Origin: Solanum dulcamara
Taxonomy: Eukaryota; Streptophyta; Magnoliopsida; Solanales; Solanaceae
DNA: 64,000 nt
Direction: 5' to 3'
Assembly (NCBI RefSeq): GCF_947179165.1
Contig: NC_077242.1
Location: 28,147,097 to 28,211,096, forward strand
The position numbers and the translations under genes were made by a program. Under the pieces are notes generated by a model that was not told the DNA's origin, did no database searches, and saw only the letters and a list, made by a program, of their open reading frames with translations. This document shows positions 1-9,888 of the stretch, in pieces (position 1 is the first letter of the stretch; every line of letters begins with the position of its first letter).

Positions 1-1280
1 CTACCTTGCCAAGACACACTCCAAAAATAACTCAACTCAACTCAACTATGTTATATGTGGATCCTCTAGATAGGCCATGAAGGCTACCTACATGGACAAC
101 ATAGTTTGGGACTTTAGGTTGCTACTAGGATTTCCTTGAGTAACTAACTGCGTTACTAGATTGAACCCCACCTAGAAGTACTTGATGCTTAGCCAATATC
201 CCAACAGAAACTCATAAACTTCATCATAACATAGTAAGTAAAGATAGTAACTGCCTATCGATCCATCTCTAAAATATGTTAGAATAGCTCATCTATTGAG
301 TGATTCATAAGAATCCATAACTTCGGTGAAAATTTTCCTTATCACTATCTTTAAACATCTTTTGATCCTAAATCTGATCATCATCATAACTTTAACTTTA
401 GAATCATAAATCTCAACTTTAACTCGTATAAAACTTTCATTGAAAATTATTTAACTCATCATCAACTCACAGACTCATCTTAAATTCATAATCATAGCTT
501 AAAAATATAGCTTTATGAATGGTCATCTATATATCAACTTGAAATCATGGAATTTATATGAGAACATGCATATAAAGATCATTGATAACATTTAAAATTG
601 AAATCAAATCAGCCCAATGGACTTCATCAAAATTAGGGTTCATAATCATTTTTAAATTGAATGAAAACTTGAGAAATCTTTGTGACTTCATGGCTGAAAA
701 GATCCCATTAATCAATGCCCACATACCTTGAGTGAGAAGACAAAATAATTTGGAAGAATTTGAGAATTTTGATGGAGAGCTTAAGTGAATTTCTTGGAAG
801 TATTCAATGGAGTCCTTATGAGCCTTTTGTAGAGAAAAAAATATTTGGGTAGGTGAATTATAGAAGAATAAATGGAATTAAGAGTTTGGGGTAGTTTATA
901 TAGTAGATTTATGCCCTAAAAACATCGAGGTTCATTAACTAACAACTAGGGAAAAGTCTAAAGTTTTGTTACTGAAAAATTGTATTTGGATGAAAAACTT
1001 CTCCTAGGTTTGCGACGCGGAGCAGGTCTCGGATAGGCCAATTTTTAGCGAATGAGTTTTTGTCCAGATTTTGACTCGGCAAAAAATTACACTTAATGGG
1101 AACATGTGGGAGACATGGAGCTTCCACACACCTCACTATTTTGTGAAATTTTTCACAAAATTCATCTTACGATACGCGAGTCCTAAAAATCCACCGAGAC
1201 TATTTTCCGCAGGTTTTGACCCCCTAATCAATATTCCAGAATTGAATTTTCCAAAAAAAAAATAAGGATCATGCATTACA
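1..1280 (-). repeat. LTR remnant, minus orientation (family F-like)
   Basis: Non-coding AT-rich sequence that matches the minus-strand LTR at 36173-37447 in the same order. Shared stretches include the 'gaattttccttatcac' block, the 'attagggtt/attagggct' block, and the 'acataccttgag/acatacctcgac' block. A possible LTR start on the minus strand (TGTAATGCATGATCC) reads leftward from 1280. The left end runs off the window. No PBS or PPT is visible, so it could be part of an element or a solo LTR. Short ORFs here resemble no protein I know. Confidence 0.5.
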
Positions 1281-1850
1281 CGAGCAACCTATTCCTTAGG
1301 CACTTTTAAAGAACTTATGAGCTTTATGAGAAATGTTAAAGTTGTTTAGCATCTTTTTTTTTCTATTGGTCGCCTAATTCTAAGAAATATGTGTGGTTTT
1401 GATTTATCTCGAGTTAGTCTATTTCATTTAGTGAGTTTGTTCTTCTTGAGTGGAAGTCCATATCAGAAGAGAGGAATTGGAAATTTGGTTGAGTTATGAA
1501 TATGAAAAGTGAATTTAGGAGTTTTTGTTTAGCTTGAGTTCTGGGTTGATGTTGCTCAACTCGACAAAGTACCTGTAGATCTGGTAGAGTTTGAGGGCCT
1601 AACTTTCTAATATTTTTGTCCCTTGGGTTCATTTCTAATCATTGACTTTTGAGAACGAAAGTCCTTTTAGTAGTGGATGTTATAAGGACCCTCCATGTCA
1701 TTTTTATCCTTTCCAATCTTTTGAGCATTTAGAACTTTATTATAGCAACCCCAAGTAATTTACGACCTGCCGACACTGACAATTCAGTCGCCTAGTTGTT
1801 CATTTGGGTTTTATGTCCAATTCCCTATTTTGGAGCTCTTGGAGTCTGAG
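1281..1850. other. Unassigned intergenic sequence
   Basis: AT-rich sequence with no coding similarity, RNA gene or terminal repeat that I can recognise. It sits between an LTR remnant and a satellite-like array and may be older, decayed repeat. Confidence 0.5.
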
Positions 1851-1854
1851 CGTT

Positions 1855-2320
1855 TGATTTTGATAAAAAATCTAGGAAAACAACCTCAGAATAGAATTTT
1901 GATGATTTCATCAGCTTCAAAATAGCCAAATTAGGTTAGTAGTATGGTCAACATGAGTATTGAGGAAATCGGTGTGAGTTTGGGCCCAATTGGCGCTTTA
2001 ATCTTTGAAATTTGAAATAAGATTGACTTTGGTCAACATTTTTGGTAAACACACTCAAATTAAAAATTCGTTAGCACGGTCAGCTTTGGAATGGTCATTT
2101 TACCCTAGAAACATGCTCGGATCGAGTCCGAAGCCTTCCGGTGCGAGTTTGAGCCATTAGTTGTTTTAGCCTCCTAAGATTGACTTTGGTCAACATTCTT
2201 GATAAACATGTTCGGATTGAAATTTCATCAGTGTGGTTAGCTCCAAAATGTCATCTTTTCTCTAGAAGGACCTTTCGTTTATGTCCTGAGGTTTTCGGTC
2301 TCATTTTGAGTCTCTGTAGA
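1855..2320 (+). repeat. Satellite-like tandem repeat, ~157-160 bp unit, about 3 copies
   Basis: The motif 'gattgactttggtcaac' occurs at 2021 and again at 2178, a 157-bp spacing. Each is followed by matching blocks (a 'aaacac/aaacat' block, a 'cagctttggaatg/tagctccaaaatg' block, a 'ctagaa' block, then 'gcgagtttgagcc/ctcattttgagtc'). A more diverged copy precedes them from about 1855. The unit length is in the range of solanaceous subtelomeric satellites such as TGRI (162 bp) and HRS60 (~184 bp). That relationship is a suspicion from memory, not shown here. Confidence 0.6.
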
Positions 2321-2436
2321 ATTAGCCAAAAAAAATATTCTTAGGTGTGGGACCCAAATTTTATCGAGTCCAAAATATTGAATTAGGTGTGGTATCATAT
2401 TCCATTTGCATTCATAGGATTCCGAACGAATCCCAA

Positions 2437-4711
2437 TGTTTCACCCCGTATTTTTGTACCTTGGAACGCATTCTTAAGTCTCTCGAAAGGCTCTTAAGCT
2501 TTTTGTAAGGATCGTAAGCCTCTTAAATTTCTTAAGGTTTCTTAAAGTTTCTTAAAGCTTCTTAAGAACTCTTAAAATCTTAAGGGCTACCATGTGATCC
2601 GGATAATCTATAACGCTACCAAACAACTCTAAGGAAAGGAGAATGCGATACCCCATAGTAGAGAAGATTAGAAATAGAGTTATAAGAATACGGAAGAAGT
2701 TGGAGATCAAATAACGAGTCATAGGAATCTACTTATTTATGTAAGCTACCAACTTGTAAATCTTACATACTTGAGCTACTTGAGTACATACCAAGCTTAC
2801 GTAGCAAGGATTACATAGGTTCGTAAAGTAAGACGAGATTACTAGCCCACGAGGGAGAAAAGAGAGTGCCATGAAGAAGAATGAGAGAATGCCACATGGC
2901 ATCATGAGAGAGTGCCATGTGGAAGAAAATAGAGCAAGGGTTGTAGGCCCCACATGCCACATGGCAGCCCAAGGTTGGATGGGGGTGTGTTGGCCCAATG
3001 AGGTCTGACACGTGTCACTATTTGGGGGTTGACATGTGTTACCTCCTAAAGTAGCCTATATATAAATATTTTATTGTCAACCTTATCAACAAGTCATTAT
3101 CTTCCAAGTTCAATAGGTTTCTAGAGAAAGAAAGAATAGAAGAAAAATCTAGAACTCATGAAGGACCGGGTGTGATATATGTATATAATGACTCTATGAG
3201 GGAAAATAGAGGATATGTAAAGCTTATCTTCTTTCTTCTTTTGGCATGACCCATAGAAATCCAACGGACGAAGAATGCACAAAGTCTACAAGAAGATCTT
3301 ATTCTTAAGTATACTAGGATGGCTAACGTTTTTAATTTCCTAGAACTTATGTCTTTTTGCCTCAATTCATGTGAAAGTGTCCAACCATCCTAAGTTGGTA
3401 TAATTTATGTTGTGGTATAAAGAATGACTCTTATTCACTCCTTTAAGATAGAACTCTTCCAATAATTTAACTATGACTTCTCAAGTTTTTCTATACCTTG
3501 GGAAGTAGTAAGTAGGTAAAGTTAATCTTCTTTTTTTGGGCATGAACTTTATGAAACAAATAGACAAAGTATATGTGATCCCAAGGAAGACCCCATTCTC
3601 AAAGCCACTAAGATAGCCAGTTTCTTGACTTCTGAAAGATATTTTACACGCCTTGAAACGAGTAGATGATTCCAAAAGTGCTACTTTGATGCAAACCATA
3701 ATGACACTCCAAAAGTACTTGTTATGGCTATTGTCTTAATTTTTGAATGATAGTTCATTTTGATTATTTCAACAAGTCTCCAATGATGGTTCAAATTGCA
3801 TATGGTTACTCACTACTCTACTCATATATACCGTAATCCTTCTATGACCGAGTCTCGAGATGGGTACGAAATCATGCGTAGTTCACTGCATTATCTACCG
3901 AGTTCCTCGTTAAAGGGTCGAGTACATTATATAAAGACATGGTAATGCAATGAAATGATCCACTCACTGAGTCCCTCACTAGAGGGTCAGGTACGTATGT
4001 ATATATGTGATGATGTGCTGTGATAATGGGATGTTGGCATCGGGCCCTATGGTGGTCCTACATTTGTATAATTCACCTAGTCCTTGAAAGGGCCGGCTAT
4101 ATTGTACGATTTGAGCATGCATGTTTTTTTTTCAAAAGATACAGGTACAGTATTTTCTTAAGTGACATAATTATCCCCTTACTCTCTATTCTAGTTATGT
4201 TCCTTGTTATTCTATGTATGCTTTATATACTCAGTACATATGTCTTACTAACTCCCCTTTCTTCGGGGGGCTGTGTTCATGCCCGAAGGTATAGATGCAC
4301 GTTTTGGAGACCCACTAGGTTAGGACTCCTACCAGCAAGTTTTGGAGAAGCTCCATTGTATCGGAGCCTAGTTATGGTACTGGTGTCTTGATTTGTACAC
4401 TTATTTTGCTTATTCAGGGATACGGCAGGGCCCCTGTCCCGCCTTTTATTATCATTATACTCTTAGAGGTATGTATATATGTGTGTGGGTTGTATATGGG
4501 TTATATAGGTATGTTTGTATAGTCGTGCGGATATGGTTTATGTTTTGGGGGACATTTTCCCCTATTGTGATCACTGTGCCGGCTGATATGTTATCTAGTA
4601 TATTTATACACCGTGACTCAAATAGGGGATAGGTTTGCTTATAGCTGGCCAGGGTATACGTGAGTGTCCAGTTCGAGCACCCGTCACAGCCTATGGGGTT
4701 GGGTCAGGACA
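2437..4711 (+). repeat. Element 1 5' LTR (internally deleted)
   Basis: 2275 bp, starting TGTTTCACCCCG and ending GGGTCAGGACA. It aligns with the 3' LTR (9889-13232) throughout but lacks the block matching 10611-11679; the join lies at about 3156/3157 and shares 2 bp ('ct') with both edges. U3 carries a palindromic GACACGTGTC (3007-3016) and a TATA box at 3057-3067. Confidence 0.92.
3007..3067 (+). promoter_or_regulatory. Element 1 U3 promoter: G-box palindrome plus TATA box
   Basis: The 10-bp palindrome GACACGTGTC (G-box/ABRE core CACGTG, 3007-3016) lies 40 bp upstream of TATATATAAAT (3057-3067). The 3' LTR keeps the TATA box (10511-10520), but its G-box is degraded to TACGTG forms. G-box cores bind bZIP/bHLH factors in plants; a role in LTR transcription is inferred. 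Confidence 0.55.
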
Positions 4712-4715
4712 AAAG

Positions 4716-4727
4716 TAATATCATAGC
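4716..4727 (+). other. Element 1 primer-binding site, decayed
   Basis: The 12 bases just inside the 5' LTR read TAATATCATAGC. The usual plant initiator tRNA-Met site is TGGTATCAGAGC. Three differences (two G to A, one G to T) would weaken tRNA priming. Confidence 0.7.
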
Positions 4728-4915
4728 AGTCTTTCCTTGAAATGTCTATAGACCGTGTCTAGTAGAGTATTGTTTATCGGTGTGTTGTGCACCACATCTA
4801 TAAACAGGAGGATACTGGACAATTAGGATGTTATCTTCCTTTCTTGGCTTAGATCGTGCGATAGAGCTAAGGTCTTAGGATGACCTTTCACTAACCTACC
4901 CTTATGTTTGCAGTA

Positions 4916-6180
4916 ATGCCTCCGAGGAAAGAAACAACTGCCTAGAAGGGCAAGTCGGTAGAGAGGGAAACCAGTCAGGACCCAAGAGTTACTAGGGCTC
5001 GTGCCCAGTCTATGCCAAAGATTGTGCCTTAGTCGGTGAGTTCTACTATGCTGTCACCTCTAGAGGAGTTTAGGGCAATGACAGCTGCAGGTCCTGAAGC
5101 TTCAGTGCCAGAGCCTCCAGCCCCATATCAAGGAGTGGAGGATAGAGCGATGAGAGACGTAATGCAATTACTGAATGGACTAGTGGTAGGGCATATTTGA
5201 AAGCATAGCCTAGATGATGCAAATAGACAAGACATCTTGAGGGTCCGTGACTTCCTAGCCTGCAATCCCCCAAAATTTTATGGGTCAAGATCTACAGAAG
5301 ATCCACAAGAGTTTACCCAAGAGATGCACTATACACTGTGAATCATGAGGGTCTCGGAAACGGAGTCGATGGAATTGGCTTCATATCGATTGCATGATGT
5401 AGCCACTAACTAGTATGAGTCTTGGGAATTGTTGAGGGGCAAGGGTGCTCCTCCATCCGAATGGGATGAGTTCGTAGAGACCTTTCTTGGCCACTTTTTG
5501 CCTCCAGAAATGAGACGAACCCGAGTTGATAAGTTCTTGTAGTTGAAGTAAAATGGCAAGAGTGTTAGAGACTATAGTCTCGAGTTTGATTCATTGGCAA
5601 GGTATGCGCCCACAGTTATAGCTGACGTAGCTGACCGGGTGTATCGGTACGTAATGGGCTTAGACCTTTATTTGGTTGACAACTATATGGCTATGGCTTC
5701 CCATCCAGGCATGGATATTTCCCGAGTACAAGCATACGCCCAAGGGATAGAGGACCGACGTAGAGGGCATCAACCCGATAGAGGCTATGATAGAGGTCAT
5801 CATAAGAGGACTAGGATGGTTGGTTATCCAATGGAATTTCAGAGCGGGCAGCCCCAGCAATATGGTAGATATCCCTCCCATCCAGCTGGAGTGCACCCAT
5901 ATAGGTTCCAGGTGGAAGATTTGTGAGCACCGAGTATTCGAGAGCCGGTCAAAGCTCCAGAGGTTCAGGTACATAGGTGAATCGGGGTTCTTGATAATCA
6001 AGACCACCATTTCCCCAGTGTACCTATTATGGCAGACCTCATTTTAGAGAATGTCGTTGGAACACGGTGCCTATTTTACTTATGGCCGCTAAGTCCACAT
6101 TGCGAGGGAAGGTCCATTCAAGGGTACTCCAAGTGGTGCGGCTCAGCCAACTAGGTCAGTTGAGGGTTCTTGTTCTTTAG
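4916..6180 (+). pseudogene. gag: Element 1 gag pseudogene
   Basis: A chromovirus capsid-type protein begins at ATG 4916 (MPPRKET...) just after the 5' leader. The central retrotransposon gag region (about 5250-5660) is recognisable from its 'PPKFYGS...DPQEF' and 'EWDEFVETFLGHFLPP' segments. Stops interrupt it at 4943 and 5030 (both consistent with CAG to TAG) and again further on. A degraded zinc knuckle at about 6018-6053 reads C-T-Y-Y-G-R-P-H-F-R-E-C, with its second Cys replaced by Tyr. Gag would have packaged the RNA; this copy cannot make a full protein. Confidence 0.85.
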
Positions 6181-6349
6181 TAGCTATGTGCACTATGGGG
6201 TGGGGCATACAGACATCGGCGGGCCATGGCAGAGGCCGGGTTGGAGCTTCCAGTTATAGCGGCCCTTCTAACCGCATATATGCCTTAGCAGCAGACAGGA
6301 TCAAGAGGCATCACCCAATGTGGTTACATATATATTATCAATCTTTTCT

Positions 6350-6730
6350 CGGGACGTGTATGCATTGATAGATCCAGGCTCTACCTTGTCATATATATCA
6401 CCCTTTATTTTTAGTAGAATTGGAATAAAGCCTCAGTTGATAGAGTAATTTGAGGTGGCCACACCGGTGGGAGACTCTGTTATAGTAAAACAAATATATA
6501 GAAATTGCTTGGTAGATATATATGATCTTCATACTTTAGCGGACTTGATGGAGTTAGATATGATAGAATTTGATGTTATTATGGGTATGGACTGGTTAGC
6601 TTCTTGTCATGCCAACATAGATTGTAGAGACAAAGTAGTTTGGTTCTAATTCCTAGGTAAACCAATTATTGAGTGGGTAGGGAAAACAGCGTCACCAAAG
6701 GGTAAATTTATTTCATACCTCCAGGGAAGG
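6350..6730 (+). pseudogene. Element 1 aspartic protease domain, disrupted
   Basis: The retropepsin active site is seen as D-P-G-S-T at 6371-6385, preceded by 'DVYALI' and followed by 'LSYIS', typical of gypsy proteases. The flap and C-terminal part ('EFDVIMGMDWLASCHANIDC') lies at 6560-6630. Stops after 'QLIE' and after 'VVWF' break the frame. It would have processed the Gag-Pol polyprotein. Confidence 0.85.
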
Positions 6731-6829
6731 AAAATGATTAGAAAGGGGTATATCTATCATCTAGTCCATGTGAATAACCTGGAAATGGAGATGCCAACTC
6801 TCCCATCAGTGTCTGTGGTCAATGAATAT

Positions 6830-7575
6830 CCAGATGTGTTCCTAGACGAACTCTCAGGTCTTCTTTCTGAACGGGAGATAGATTTCAATATAGATGTGCT
6901 ACTAGATACTCATCCCACCTCTATCCCTCCATATAGAATGGCACCCGTGGAGTTCAATAAGCTAAAGGGGTAGTTGAAAGACTTGTTGGAAAAGGGCTTC
7001 ATTAGCCCCAACACATCGCCATGGAGAGAACCGATACTATTTGTAAAAAAGAAAGATGGGTCACTACGAATGTGCATCGACTATAGGTAGCTTAACAAGG
7101 TAACAATTAAGAACAGGTGTCCCCTCCCCAAGATTGACAATTTATTTGACCAGTTGCAGGGTGCTAAGTGCTTTTCGAAAATAGACCTACGATCGAGTTA
7201 TCATCAGGTGCGGGTAAGGGAAGCAGACATCCCAAAGTCTGCATTCAGAACCCAATACGGACATTATGAGTTTAGAGTGATATCATTTGGGCTAACACGC
7301 GGATCATTTGCACAAGTATGTGAAGCTTTCTCTTGGCATATTTTGGCACAAGTATGTAAAGCTACCCTTCTTCCCTCTTGATATGTCTTTGACATAAGTA
7401 CCATATTATTATTCTATGATTACTCAGAACACGCGGATCATTTGCGGTTGTTACTGGGAGTACTCCAACACTAGAAGTTGTATGCTAAGTTCTCTAAGTG
7501 TGAATTCTGGCCGACTTCAGTGGCATTCTTTGGACACGTCATTAGGACTGACGGTATTCGCGTAGACACAAAGAA
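6830..7575 (+). pseudogene. Element 1 RT, catalytic box replaced
   Basis: N-terminal RT motifs are present: '[18 protein letters not shown]' (about 7035-7087), '[13 protein letters not shown]' (about 7180-7215) and '[14 protein letters not shown]' (about 7230-7272). The frame has TAG codons at 6971 and 7088 where related elements have CAG. After 'SFGLT' (7293) the usual segment with the F-x-D-D catalytic box is absent. It is replaced by LTR-derived sequence (7316-7426), and RT homology resumes at about 7428 ('EHADHLRLLL', '[12 protein letters not shown]', 'SVAFFGHVI'). Without the DD pair this copy is catalytically dead. Confidence 0.9.
7294..7445 (+). other. LTR-derived filler with 18-bp direct repeat inside RT
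   Basis: The 18-mer AACACGCGGATCATTTGC occurs identically at 7294-7311 and 7428-7445. Between them, 7316-7426 copies LTR positions 11497-11606 of this element type with two mismatches in about 110 bp. The downstream 18-mer is the native RT sequence (it encodes the 'EHADHL' region), so the upstream one is a displaced copy. About 35 codons of RT, including the catalytic box, are missing. This looks like template-switching repair of a double-strand break. Confidence 0.85.
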
Positions 7576-7743
7576 GATTGAGGCCGTGAAGGCTTGACCA
7601 AGAGCTACAACCCCTATGGAGGTACGTAGCTTTTTGGGTCTAGCAAGATACTACAGGAGATTTGTAGAAAAGTTTGCTTCTATTTCGGCACCTTTAACCA
7701 GGCTAACTCAAAAGGCGACTAAGTTCCAGTGGGCTGATATTTG

Positions 7744-8205
7744 TGAGTGAAGCTTCCAGTTATTAAAAGATAAATTGACTACGACTCCTATTCTAACTCT
7801 TCCTGGAGGACCAAATGTCTATGTTATTTACTATGATGCTTCCGGTGTTGGGCTAGGATGTGTATTAATGCAACATGGTAGAGTTATAGTTTATGCCTCC
7901 CGGCAACTCAGGAAGCACGAAAGGAATTACCCAACCCATGATTTGGAATTAGCAGTGATGATTCATGCTTTAAAAATATGGAGGCACTACCTGTATGGTG
8001 TACATGTTGATACCTATACAGACCACAAAATCCTCCAGTATATTTTTAAGCAGAAAAAGCTGAATCTACGACAAAGAAGGTGGCTAGAATTGCTAAAGGA
8101 CTATGATGTTGACATTCTATACAGCCCAGGGAAAGCAAATATGGTGGCAGATGCACTTATCCATAAATCAATGGATAGATCAGCCGATGTACAACCAGAA
8201 CAATA
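7744..8205 (+). pseudogene. Element 1 RNase H domain
   Basis: Open from 7775 to 8206 after a stop at about 7748. It shows '[13 protein letters not shown]' with the first catalytic Asp, '[26 protein letters not shown]' with the Glu region, '[13 protein letters not shown]' with the next Asp, and the closing '[10 protein letters not shown]'. In the reverse-transcribing complex this domain removes RNA from RNA:DNA hybrids. It is the best-preserved domain of the element, but it lacks a working polyprotein around it. Confidence 0.88.
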
Positions 8206-8464
8206 GGAGATAATCCGTAAGATTCGCCAATTAGCTAGTCTTGGAGTCCGCTTAGCTGACTCGGATGATGGTGGAGTTTATGTCTAAGGAATTGCTGAAT
8301 CCTCAATCATGGAAGAGGTAAAGTAGGTCCAGTACAAGCACCCTATTCTTATTCAGTATAGGGACGTAGCTCTCCGGAAGGAAAATACACCATTCTAGGT
8401 CACACCTGATGGGGTACTATGATATAGAGGTAGAGTTTGCGTATCGGAAGTTGCAGGGCTATAA

Positions 8465-9190
8465 TAGCAAATGCTGGAAGAGGCACACCAAGCCCGTTAT
8501 TCGGTTCATCCGAGGAAAACCAAGATGTATCATGACCTCATGTGTTTATATTGGTGGGATGGTATAAAGAAAGATATAGAAGAGTTCGTAGCCCAATGTG
8601 CAAATTGCCAACAAGTTAAAATTAAACATCAGAAACCTGGTAGACTACTACAGGAGATGGAGATCCTAATTTGGAAATAGGAAGCGGTTAACATGGACTT
8701 CATTATAGGCTTACCTCGCACTCTTCAAAAATAGGATTCTATATGGGTTATTATGGATAGGCTAACAAAATCAGCCCACTTTCTTCCAGTCAGGACCACA
8801 TACTCAGCTGAGGACTATGCGAAGCTATATATCAAGGAGATAGTAAGAATTCATAGAGTTCCCACATCTATTATATCAGACAGGGGAGCTCAGTTCACAA
8901 CAAACTTTTGGAGATTATTCCAAGAAGGTTTGGAGACGTAGGTGCATATTAGTACATCATTTCATCCTCAGACTAACGGGCAGGCCAAACGTACTATTCA
9001 AATGCTAGAAGATATGTTACGAGCCAGTATTATTGACTTCAGGGTTAGCTGGGATGATCATTTACCACTTATTGAGTTTGCTTACAATAACATCTATAAC
9101 TCTAGCATCCAGATGGCGCCGTATGAGGCTTTATACAGAAGGAAGTGTAGATCACCTATTGGTTGGTTTGATGTTGGCGAAACATGATTG
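8465..9190 (+). pseudogene. Element 1 integrase core, catalytic Glu changed to Lys
   Basis: The N-terminal zinc-binding segment is at 8471-8640 (His pair in 'HQARYSVHPRKTKMYH', then 'CANC'). The catalytic core follows: first Asp in 'MDFIIGLP' (about 8693), second in 'ISDRGAQF' (about 8875-8898). The third acid, normally Glu in 'GQAERT', is Lys (AAA at 8987-8989), a GAA to AAA change. TAG stops at 8678 and 8939 sit where Trp and Gln are expected. The enzyme would have joined cDNA into chromatin; this copy is inactive. Confidence 0.9.
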
Positions 9191-9554
9191 ATAGGCCCCG
9201 ACATGGGCTAACAAGTGGTGGAGAAGGTGATGCTGATTCGGGAAAGATTATTAGCTTCCTAGAGTTAGCAAAAGTCATATGTAGACAATCGACATCAACC
9301 CTTGGAATTTCAAGTGGGTGATTGGGTGTTCTTGAAGGTGTCGCCCATAAAAGAAGTAATGAGGTTTGGAAAGAGGGGAAAGATAAGTCTGAGATACATT
9401 ATCCCTTATCAGGTCCTCCACTGAATAGGAAAAGTTACCTACGAGCTGGACTTACCAGCGGATCTGGAAGCAGTACATCCAGTCTTCTATGTGTCAATAC
9501 TTCAGAAATGTATTGGGGATCTATCCCGGGTATATCACGTGGATAATATCTAGG

Positions 9555-9757
9555 TCACAGAGGAGTTATCCTACAGCGAGCAACCTATCACCATCCTGGA
9601 TCAGCAGATTAGAAGATTGTGGACTAAGGAAGTAGCTTCCGTCAAGGTGCTGTGGCGATATAAGAATCGCGAAGAAATAATCTGGGAAGCTAAAGAGGAA
9701 ATGAAACATAAGTATCCGTATCTATTCCCTATGGCTATAGGTAATTCCAACTTTTGA
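9555..9757 (+). pseudogene. Element 1 integrase C-terminal (chromodomain-type) tail
   Basis: Reads 'EQPITILDQQIRRLW', then 'EVASVKVLWRYKNREEIIW', then 'KHKYPYLF', ending at TGA 9755. This matches the C-terminal end of plant chromovirus polyproteins, whose chromodomain directs insertion to heterochromatin. The stretch 9190-9555 between core and tail is frameshifted but keeps short matching pieces. Confidence 0.75.
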
Positions 9758-9873
9758 AACTTTTATATTGGTTACTTGGTGAAAGTATGGGTTATTGCAA
9801 TACACAGGAACTTCCCCGTAATCTGTATAAGATCTTAAGGAAGGTTTTGGTTCACATTCGATGATGAATGTCC

Positions 9874-9888
9874 TAAAGAGGGGAAGGA
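9874..9888 (+). other. Element 1 polypurine tract
   Basis: The purine run AAAGAGGGGAAGGA abuts the 3' LTR start (9889) and is preceded by 'cacattcgatgatgaatgt', a context repeated before the LTRs of elements A and B. It would prime plus-strand DNA synthesis. Confidence 0.85.

Noticed and set aside
2729..3011. Minus-strand ORFs at 2729-3011 and again at 10004-10475
   Set aside because: The same LTR sequence occurs twice, antisense, without domain similarity. Repetition here reflects the two LTRs, not selection.
4020..4632. Host gene candidates at 4020-4391 and 4393-4632
   Set aside because: Both lie entirely inside the 5' LTR of element 1. The 3' LTR counterpart does not keep the frames.
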